11,700 nucleotides of DNA from an uncultured Clostridia bacterium (GTDB lineage: Bacteria; Bacillota; Clostridia; Oscillospirales; Ruminococcaceae), in assembly GCA_946183095.1 (NCBI GenBank), contig CAMHBE010000027.1:1-11700 (forward strand), given 5' to 3'. Of this stretch, positions 6,625-11,700 are shown one piece after another. Within the stretch, counting starts at the first letter, position 1, and each line of letters begins with the position of its first letter. The translations under genes were made by a program, and so were the position numbers. Below the pieces are notes generated by a model. It was given only the letters and a program-made list of their open reading frames with translations. It did not search any database and was not told where the DNA came from.

Positions 6625-8460
6625 TCAGTCTTCGGGCAGCTCCCTGCCGCCGTTGGAAAGATCGACGTTCTTCTCGGTGTAAGGGTCGACCTCTTCCATA
6701 AGATGCCCGCCCACCGCGTAGTTGTTGCGCATTTCCGGGTCGGTAGGCTGTACCTCGAAAACGGGTGCAGGAGTGGCTTCGGGCATAGGCGGGGGAGTTG
6801 GGAAAGCCTGTGCTGCGGGCATTGCACCCGGCAGAGAGCTCTGAATATACGGCGAAACTATTGGATGATCCGGCTGTGTGGGGAACTGCGCGGGCTGTGC
6901 GGGAAACTCGCCCGTATAACGCGGTATCTCCGGCGCTTTCGGCATTTCGCGGATATCGAGCCTGCTGTCGAAGCTCTCGTCCGTATCGCGCTCCGGCAGG
7001 TCGGGGTTGATGATCGGGATGCCGTTGCTGTGGGGAGTCACTACGTTGGGCTTTACCTGACCGCCGCTTTCCGTACCGCCGTTGGAGAGATCGACTTCCT
7101 CAGAACTGCGGGGATCCACCGTCGGCATAGTATCGCTGACCTGTTTGTGCTCATGCAGGGCGCTGTAGGGCACATACTGTGAAAACTCATCTTCGTAGAT
7201 GCTGGGACGGACGGCAGTGCCGCTCACACCGGCGGCTTCGGTCTTTTCCTCTCCCGCAAGCGGCGGCAGCGGACGGTCATCCACACCCCGATATACTTTT
7301 TGTCCGAAACCTGCCGAATGATACGACGGGTAAATTTGCTGCTGACCGCCGTACATATTCAGTATCTGCTCGGGAGAGGACGGCTTTGAGTTTTTAAACC
7401 TCGACGATGAACTGTTCTTCATTTTCTCACGGCTTATCATCATATCCACCGCTTCAAGCGCTGCCTGTGACGAGCGGTAATGTGTCTGCGGCTGCTGCAT
7501 CTGCGGCGTCGGCATAACTGTCGGCATTACGGGCGGCGGCAGGTTATCTGTCTCACGCTTTACCGGAAAGTCGGGTATGGGGTCGGGAGCGGTTCGTTCG
7601 GGAGCAACAGGAGGACGCATCTTGCAGAGGTCATACGGTGCGCCCGCGGGGGACTGCATCGACGAAGGTGCGTCAGAGTGCAGGAACGAAGGCTCGGATG
7701 ACTGCTGTATCGGCGTACTGCGGTAATCGTAGTTCGTATTGTAGTTCATTTCCGGACTGACGTAGGTGTACTCCGGTTCCCGCATCCGGCGCTTGCTCGC
7801 AAAGATTGTGACAAGTGCTATGATACCGAGAACGAACAGCATCCCGAGACCTATCATGAGGAACGGGCTTCCGGTCGCGGCGTTCTTCCGCACGACATAG
7901 GGAACAAGAGCGTTCATGTACGCGTCGAAGTAGTAGTCTGTATCATACCCGTCGTAGAATGCGTCAACAAAAGCCCGGATATAATCGCGGATATACCCGT
8001 ATTCCGTCTGGGACATCTCGTTCACTTCCGCACGGTCAACAGTCACTCTTGTGGTTGTGGAGTCTGTCTCACCGACATACATATATATCGTTTCCTCTGC
8101 GAGCTTTTCAAGAAGATCGTGCTCTTGATTGTTGCCTGTGCAGTAGCACATCACTTTTGTGGGAACATCGCTTTCGAGAGACTGAAAGTATGGTATCACA
8201 TAGTAATAGGTATATGATTTTCCGCCGTGACGCGAGGTGGACTCATACCTCACCGCACAGCCGAGGGTCTCCGTGATCGTTCCCTGAAGGATATCGCCTT
8301 TTCTGAAATCCGAGACAGCCATATTTGAAAAATCGCTGTGCGAGCCGCCGAGATCCTTCGATACCTCTATGATACCGAACACAGTCAGTATTACAGCCAC
8401 TACGATCAATCCTATCAGCAGCCTTAGTATGCGGCTGCCCGCAGTCGAACCTATCGCCAT
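6625..8460 (-). CDS. Two-pass membrane protein with long proline-rich cytoplasmic tail
   Basis: I do not recognise this 611-residue protein. Residues 11-32 (ILRLLIGLIVVAVILTVFGI and following) form the first membrane segment. Residues 33-195 are a folded-looking, Tyr-rich and largely polar domain, probably outside the cell, with cysteines at 68, 105 and 107. Residues 199-221 form a second membrane segment followed by the basic SKRRMR, which places the rest inside by the positive-inside rule. The remaining 385 residues are rich in Pro, Gln, Ser and Met and probably disordered, with a tandem VMPTVMPT at 311-318. The motif VDPxxxxxVDLSNGG occurs at 448-462 and again at 591-605, six residues from the C-terminus. 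The ATG at 8460 is preferred because AAAGGA lies six bases upstream; the alternatives (ATG at 8475, TTG at 8481) lack a site. It heads the aroK-amidohydrolase operon. A scaffold role is only a guess. Confidence 0.85.
   Translation of the reverse strand: MAIGSTAGSRILRLLIGLIVVAVILTVFGIIEVSKDLGGSHSDFSNMAVSDFRKGDILQGTITETLGCAVRYESTSRHGGKSYTYYYVIPYFQSLESDVPTKVMCYCTGNNQEHDLLEKLAEETIYMYVGETDSTTTRVTVDRAEVNEMSQTEYGYIRDYIRAFVDAFYDGYDTDYYFDAYMNALVPYVVRKNAATGSPFLMIGLGMLFVLGIIALVTIFASKRRMREPEYTYVSPEMNYNTNYDYRSTPIQQSSEPSFLHSDAPSSMQSPAGAPYDLCKMRPPVAPERTAPDPIPDFPVKRETDNLPPPVMPTVMPTPQMQQPQTHYRSSQAALEAVDMMISREKMKNSSSSRFKNSKPSSPEQILNMYGGQQQIYPSYHSAGFGQKVYRGVDDRPLPPLAGEEKTEAAGVSGTAVRPSIYEDEFSQYVPYSALHEHKQVSDTMPTVDPRSSEEVDLSNGGTESGGQVKPNVVTPHSNGIPIINPDLPERDTDESFDSRLDIREMPKAPEIPRYTGEFPAQPAQFPTQPDHPIVSPYIQSSLPGAMPAAQAFPTPPPMPEATPAPVFEVQPTDPEMRNNYAVGGHLMEEVDPYTEKNVDLSNGGRELPED
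6646..6690 (-). repeat. VDP-VDLSNGG motif, C-terminal copy
   Basis: This encodes residues 591-605 of the membrane protein, VDPYTEKNVDLSNGG, six residues from its end. It matches the upstream copy at 10 of 15 positions, with VDP and VDLSNGG identical and the middle five residues divergent. Confidence 0.85.
7075..7119 (-). repeat. VDP-VDLSNGG motif, internal copy
   Basis: This encodes residues 448-462 of the membrane protein, VDPRSSEEVDLSNGG. The DNA of the VDLSNGG part is nearly identical to that of the C-terminal copy, suggesting an internal duplication or strong constraint on a short linear motif. Confidence 0.85.
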
Positions 8461-8466
8461 AGTATA

Positions 8467-8472
8467 TCCTTT
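8467..8472 (-). promoter_or_regulatory. Ribosome binding site that fixes the membrane protein start
   Basis: AAAGGA on the minus strand lies six bases before the ATG at 8460. The upstream in-frame ATG at 8475 would place this site inside the gene and has only a T-rich sequence before it. Confidence 0.65.
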
Positions 8473-8499
8473 CATATACAAAAAACCGCAATCTTCATA

Positions 8500-8527
8500 A
8501 TAATATCACTGTTCCCCCGTCATGCAA
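8500..8527 (-). promoter_or_regulatory. Candidate promoter for membrane protein-aroK-amidohydrolase operon
   Basis: On the minus strand TTGCAT (8527-8522) is followed after 16 bases by TATTAT (8505-8500), a five-of-six match to the -10 consensus; the -35 is weak, with only TTG conserved. It lies about 40 bases before the preferred start at 8460. The spacer contains one arm of the 8511-8555 inverted repeat. Confidence 0.3.
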
Positions 8528-8555
8528 AAGAAGACCTTTCGTAAGGCGGGGGAAC
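8511..8555. other. G5/C5 inverted repeat with nested hairpin
   Basis: A perfect 9-base inverted repeat (GTTCCCCCG at 8511-8519, CGGGGGAAC at 8547-8555) encloses 27 bases. Inside, directly abutting the right arm, is a smaller hairpin CCTT-TCGT-AAGG (8535-8546). Read on the minus strand the small hairpin is followed by TCTTCTTTT, so it could act as a weak terminator after serS. The outer stem has no T-run after it in either direction. Whether this is a terminator, an attenuator or a dispersed repeat is open. Confidence 0.5.
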
Positions 8556-8560
8556 CGGAC

Positions 8561-8598
8561 AGGCTATACCGCGTGCGTCTCTTTGTGCGGTATTGCCT
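8561..8598. terminator. Hairpin immediately after serS stop
   Basis: A 12-base-pair stem with one T-T mismatch (8561-8572 with 8587-8598) closes a 14-base loop and begins three bases after the serS stop codon. On the serS strand no T-run follows, so it is not a classical intrinsic terminator; with the 8511-8555 structure it could stop or protect the 3' end of the parA-parB-serS message. Confidence 0.4.
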
Positions 8599-8601
8599 AT
8601 A

Positions 8602-9894
8602 TTATTTCTGCGGAACTTCTATCTTGCTCATGCCGCCCATGTAGGGTCTGAGCACCTCGGGGATGTTCACGGAACCGTCGGCGTTGAGGTTGTTCTCAAG
8701 GAACGCTATGAGCATTCTCGGCGGTGCGACTACCGTGTTGTTGAGGGTATGCGCAAGATACTTCTTGCCGTCCTTGCCGTTTACGCGGATCTTTAAGCGT
8801 CTTGCCTGCGCATCGCCGAGATTCGAGCAGCTGCCGACCTCGAAATACTTCTTCTGACGCGGCGACCATGCCTCAACGTCAAGGCTCTTCACCTTCAGGT
8901 CGGCAAGATCTCCGGAGCAGCACTCCAGCGTTCTTACCGGTATATCCATGGAGCGGAACAGATCGACTGTGTTCTTCCAGAGCTGGTCGAACCAGTAGGG
9001 GCTGTCCTCGGGCTTGCATATAACGATCATTTCCTGCTTCTCGAACTGGTGGATACGGTAAACTCCGCGCTCCTCCAGACCGTGAGCGCCCTTCTCCTTG
9101 CGGAAGCACGGAGAGTAGCTGGTGAGGGTATGCGGCAGAGTGTCCTCCTGCACTATCGTGTCGATGTACTTGCCTATCATGGAGTGCTCACTGGTACCGA
9201 TTAGGTAGAGGTCTTCACCCTCGATCTTGTACATCATTGCATCCATTTCGGCAAAGCTCATAACGCCGGTAACGACATTGCTTCTTATCATGAAAGGCGG
9301 CACGCAGTAGGTGAATCCCCTGTTTATCATGAAATCGCGGGCATAGGAGATAACAGCGGAGTGAAGTCTCGCTATATCCCCCATGAGATAGTAGAAACCG
9401 TTGCCGGCAACGCGTCTTGCCGCATCGAGGTCGATACCGTTCAGCTTTTCCATAATGTCGGTATGGTAGGGTATCTCGAAATCGGGAACTACAGGCTCGC
9501 CGAACTTCTCTATCTCAACATTGCAGCTGTCGTCCTTGCCGATCGGAACACTGGGGTCGATGATGTTCGGTATGGTCATCATGATCTTTGTGATCTTCTC
9601 GGTAAGCTCAGTCTCCTTTGCTTCGAGCTGTTCGAGCTTTGCGGAGAACTCGTTCACCTGCTTCTTTGCTTCCTCGGCTTCATCCTTCCTGCCCTGACCC
9701 ATGAGCTTTCCTATCTCCTTGGAGATGCGGTTCCTGTCGGCACGAAGTCCGTCGGCTTCCTGCTGGGTCCTGCGGCTCTCGGCATCGAGTGCTATGACTT
9801 CATCGACAAGCGGGAGCTTCTGATCCTGAAACTTCTTCTTGATGTTTTCCTTTACTGCGTCGGGGTTTTCTCTTAAAAATTTGATGTCTATCAT
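8602..9894 (-). CDS. serS: Serine--tRNA ligase (class II), atypical catalytic motifs
   Basis: This enzyme charges tRNA-Ser (and tRNA-Sec where present) with serine in the cytoplasm. The 430 residues match the family length. Residues 1-110 hold the N-terminal helical arm, with a charged coiled coil at about 38-105, that grips the long variable arm of the tRNA. The class II core follows: the serine-binding loop LIGTSEH (231-237), motif 2 in SPCFRKEKGAHG to RIHQFEKQEM (261-289), the serine and ATP site EVGSCSNLGDAQARR (352-366), and motif 3 HTLNNTVVAPPRMLIAFLEN (382-401) with R393, then DGSVNIPEVLRPYMGG. The forms TSEH, GAHG, DVEAW and HTLNNT recall archaeal and eukaryotic SerRS; most bacterial enzymes have TAE, GSAG-like, EVW and LNGSGLA. 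AAAGGA lies about ten bases before the start. It follows parB by 36 bases and is probably in the same operon. Confidence 0.96.
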   Translation of the reverse strand: MIDIKFLRENPDAVKENIKKKFQDQKLPLVDEVIALDAESRRTQQEADGLRADRNRISKEIGKLMGQGRKDEAEEAKKQVNEFSAKLEQLEAKETELTEKITKIMMTIPNIIDPSVPIGKDDSCNVEIEKFGEPVVPDFEIPYHTDIMEKLNGIDLDAARRVAGNGFYYLMGDIARLHSAVISYARDFMINRGFTYCVPPFMIRSNVVTGVMSFAEMDAMMYKIEGEDLYLIGTSEHSMIGKYIDTIVQEDTLPHTLTSYSPCFRKEKGAHGLEERGVYRIHQFEKQEMIVICKPEDSPYWFDQLWKNTVDLFRSMDIPVRTLECCSGDLADLKVKSLDVEAWSPRQKKYFEVGSCSNLGDAQARRLKIRVNGKDGKKYLAHTLNNTVVAPPRMLIAFLENNLNADGSVNIPEVLRPYMGGMSKIEVPQK

Positions 9895-9923
9895 TTTACC
9901 GGGTTCCTTTCAGATTTTTTGCA

Positions 9924-9944
9924 TGTCCGTTCATCGTTCGGACA
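9924..9944. other. Hairpin spanning the parB stop codon
   Basis: A perfect 6-base inverted repeat (TGTCCG at 9924-9929, CGGACA at 9939-9944) with a 9-base loop encloses the parB TGA at 9931-9933. On the parB strand it is followed by an A-rich, not T-rich, stretch, so it is unlikely to terminate transcription. It could modulate serS translation or RNA stability. Confidence 0.4.
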
Positions 9945-10782
9945 GGTATTTTATAAGCTCTTTCAGCTCATCTTCGTTTGCACAGTCTATACTGAATGTA
10001 TATCTGTCTTTCTGTTTGTCTATGTGTACAGGCTTTCCGATATGGTCGGTAAGGCTCAGCTCGGCTTCAACGAGGAACGTATCCTTCGGCGGTCTTGCGC
10101 GAACAGCTTTTTCCGTGGTCATCTGCTTTGCAAGACGTTCGAGGGCGCGGACGCTTATACCGTCCTTTATCGCTTTCTCCGCGAGGGTATGCTGTATCTC
10201 CACGTCCTGTATGCCGAGAATGACCTTGCAGTGTCCGACGGAGAGTTCGCCGCCGCGCACGCTCGCCTGTATATCCTCGGGGAGAGTTATCAGGCGCAGG
10301 GAGTTCGCAACGGAGGAACGGGGCTTTCCGACCTTTTTAGCGACTTCCTCCTGCGTCATATCGAATGAATCTATCAGCATCTTGTAACCGAGCGCCACTT
10401 CTATGGGGTTCAGGTCTTCACGCTGGAGATTCTCGATAAGTGCTATCTGCGCTGTCTGCTCGTCGCTCAGCTCCATTATGCGAACGGGAACTTCCGTAAG
10501 TCCCGCTATCTTTGCCGCGCGCCAGCGTCTTTCTCCCGCGACGATCTGATAACCGTCGCCGTAGGGACGCACCGTGAGCGGCTGTATCACGCCGTGCTCC
10601 ACTATATTCTCCGCGAGTGCGTTAAGAGCCTCCTCGTTGAAGGTCTTTCGCGGCTGTTTCTTGTTCGGCTCTATCTCCGATATTTTAAGTTTCAGCGGTA
10701 CGGCATTGTCATCCCCGCCGTACAGACCGTCATCGAACAGTCCGTCAAGATAATCATCGTTCAATGCGGATTTTTTTCCCAT
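9931..10782 (-). CDS. parB: Chromosome partitioning protein ParB/Spo0J
   Basis: ParB is a CTP-dependent DNA clamp that loads at parS sites and spreads along DNA, recruiting SMC and stimulating ParA ATPase to segregate the origin. The protein has 283 residues, typical of Spo0J. An acidic N-terminal tail (about 1-30) would include the ParA-contacting region. The nucleotide-binding box is GERRWRAAK (83-91) and the second conserved box is [12 protein letters not shown] (117-128). The helix-turn-helix that reads parS is [20 protein letters not shown] (143-162). The dimerisation domain occupies about 235-283. AAAGGGG lies seven bases before the start. An A7 run at codons 2-4 follows the start. It lies 147 bases downstream of parA, an unusually wide gap, and 36 bases upstream of serS. 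Confidence 0.96.
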   Translation of the reverse strand: MGKKSALNDDYLDGLFDDGLYGGDDNAVPLKLKISEIEPNKKQPRKTFNEEALNALAENIVEHGVIQPLTVRPYGDGYQIVAGERRWRAAKIAGLTEVPVRIMELSDEQTAQIALIENLQREDLNPIEVALGYKMLIDSFDMTQEEVAKKVGKPRSSVANSLRLITLPEDIQASVRGGELSVGHCKVILGIQDVEIQHTLAEKAIKDGISVRALERLAKQMTTEKAVRARPPKDTFLVEAELSLTDHIGKPVHIDKQKDRYTFSIDCANEDELKELIKYLSER

Positions 10783-10929
10783 TTACAGACCCCTTTCTTT
10801 TGTGATCGCGTCAGGTATAGTAAAAGACATTATTTGTCGTGATCAGTCTGATTTCCCGGGGGCTTTCCGATTGCCCCCGAACCCCTTCGGGTACAGACAA
10901 AATACAATTATTCATGTCACTTACCATAA
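10783..10929. other. Structured 147-base spacer between parA and parB
   Basis: No coding sequence is seen here. The core is a perfect 7-base-pair hairpin (CGGGGGC at 10857-10863, GCCCCCG at 10873-10879), followed one base later by a small hairpin ACCC-CTTC-GGGT (10881-10892). Both are flanked by GTCTG at 10846-10850 and CAGAC at 10894-10898, which could close a three-way junction. An alternative outer pairing is TATTTGTC (10831-10838) with GACAAAATA (10896-10904, one bulged A). No T-run follows the stems on the par strand, so it is not a standard terminator. The canonical parS sequence is absent. A -10-like TACTAT lies nearer parB on the minus strand but lacks a good -35. Confidence 0.5.
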
Positions 10930-11700
10930 CTAAAGCATCTCATCCGCGGCTTTGCACCTTTTTGCTATCTCACGGGCGAGCTTTGCGTATGCCTCGGCTC
11001 CCTTTGACGCGGGATCGTAGTACATGATAGGCTCACCGTGGCTGGGCGCTTCCGTAAGTTTTACATTGCGCGGGATCTCGGTATTGAAGAAGATATCCTC
11101 CGAGAATTTCGACTTTATGGCGCGCATGACCTCGCGGTTCACTTTGAGTTTGCTGTCCACCATTGTGAAAGCTATGCCCATTATCTGTAGATTACGGTTG
11201 CTGGATTTCTTCACGCGCTTCACCGTTGCGATAAGCTCTGCAACTCCCTCTAAGCTGTAGGGTTCGCACTGCATCGGGATGATAAGGCGGTCGCAGGCGT
11301 TCAGCCCGTTGAGCGCGAGGACTCCGAGAGACGGCAGACAATCTATGATGATAATATCATAATCGTCGCGTATCTGGAGCAGCGCCTTTTTGAGCTGCAT
11401 ATTCTTGTTCTCGAAGCGCAGCAGGCGTATCTCGGCTTCGGCGAGAGCCTGTGTCGAAGGCATCAGCGACAGGTTCTTGAACTTTGTGGAGATAATAGCC
11501 TGCGCGGGTCTTACTTCTCCCATTATCACATCGTATGTAGTGTATTCGAGGTCGCGCTTTGCACCTCCGAAAATGCCCACGCCCGCGGTGGCATTGCCCT
11601 GTGGGTCGAGGTCAACGAGCAGGACTTTCTTTCCCATACCGCCGAGTGCAGCCGCAACATTTATCGCGGTGGTAGTTTTTGCAACTCCGCCTTTCTGGTT
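10930..11700 (-). CDS. parA: Chromosome partitioning ATPase ParA/Soj, 5' end beyond window
   Basis: ParA is an ATP-dependent DNA-binding dimer that positions the chromosome origin with ParB. The gene runs off the right edge: 256 residues are visible and only about ten N-terminal ones should be missing. The reading frame is open to the edge. Its first residues are NQKGGVAKTTTAINVAA, the deviant Walker A motif (KGGxxKTT); an internal ATG at 11637 lies after this motif and is not the true start. The Walker A' strand is LLVDLDPQGNATAG and Walker B is IIIIDCLPSLGVLALNGL. The usual motif is DCPPSLG, so one proline is replaced by leucine. The C-terminal half has the typical IPRNVKLTEAPSHGEPIMYYDP segment. 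It heads the visible parA-parB-serS run. Confidence 0.96.
   Translation of the reverse strand, partial: NQKGGVAKTTTAINVAAALGGMGKKVLLVDLDPQGNATAGVGIFGGAKRDLEYTTYDVIMGEVRPAQAIISTKFKNLSLMPSTQALAEAEIRLLRFENKNMQLKKALLQIRDDYDIIIIDCLPSLGVLALNGLNACDRLIIPMQCEPYSLEGVAELIATVKRVKKSSNRNLQIMGIAFTMVDSKLKVNREVMRAIKSKFSEDIFFNTEIPRNVKLTEAPSHGEPIMYYDPASKGAEAYAKLAREIAKRCKAADEML

Noticed and set aside
9924..9944. The hairpin at the parB stop as an intrinsic terminator
   Set aside because: On the parB strand the stem is followed by an A-rich run rather than T residues, and serS follows after only 36 bases.
10771..10777. Seven-T run at the parB start (A7 on the coding strand) as a programmed frameshift
   Set aside because: The frame continues intact through all ParB motifs, and a slip at codons 2-4 would not yield a longer alternative product that I can see. 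It simply encodes two lysines.
10783..10929. The G5/C5 hairpin between parA and parB as a parS site
   Set aside because: It lacks the CACGTG centre and GTT/AAC arms of canonical parS and is interrupted by a nine-base loop, while parS is a continuous palindrome.
11637..11637. ATG at 11637 as the parA start
   Set aside because: It would remove the Walker A motif, which is encoded in frame between 11638 and 11700. The true start lies beyond the window.

Overview
The window looks like chromosomal housekeeping DNA from a Gram-positive Clostridia bacterium, most likely a Ruminococcus-like member of the Oscillospiraceae. The reasons are strong purine-rich ribosome binding sites, Firmicutes-type ParA/ParB next to serS, a NifS-type cysteine desulfurase, a PrsA-like lipoprotein, moderate GC (somewhat above 50% by eye) and frequent ATA isoleucine codons. 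The genus is an inference; no rRNA or other taxonomic marker is present. No phage, transposon, CRISPR array, toxin-antitoxin or obvious defence genes were seen.

Layout. Bases 1-85 are a short leader with a small hairpin and no recognisable pheS end. The plus strand then carries pheT (Phe-tRNA synthetase beta chain, 86-2488), a PrsA-like lipoprotein whose parvulin region is interrupted by an acidic linker (2511-3728), a terminator-like hairpin, and a cysteine desulfurase (3810-4955). The desulfurase ends tail-to-tail with the minus-strand block, overlapping it by 11 bases. In transcription order (right to left) the minus strand carries parA (cut by the right edge), a 147-base structured spacer, parB, serS, a 120-base spacer with two hairpins and a candidate promoter, a two-pass membrane protein with a long proline-rich tail, aroK (shikimate kinase) and a metal-dependent amidohydrolase. 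aroK and the amidohydrolase overlap by ATGA.

How the genes fit together. parA-parB form the chromosome segregation pair, and their linkage to serS is common near the origin in Clostridia, so the right end is probably origin-proximal. No parS site of the canonical Firmicutes form was found. pheT and serS charge tRNAs, the desulfurase supplies sulfur for Fe-S clusters or thio-modified tRNA, and aroK acts in aromatic amino acid synthesis. The membrane protein, aroK and the amidohydrolase are packed as one probable operon, but no shared pathway is evident.

Most of the window is ordinary. The parts worth a second look are: the membrane protein, with a duplicated 15-residue motif (VDPxxxxxVDLSNGG), one copy near the C-terminus; the seryl-tRNA synthetase, whose catalytic motifs resemble archaeal/eukaryotic rather than typical bacterial enzymes; the degenerate PrsA-like protein; and the G5/C5 hairpins in three intergenic regions, two of which share a 9-base word. 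Nothing here amounts to a demonstrated new system.
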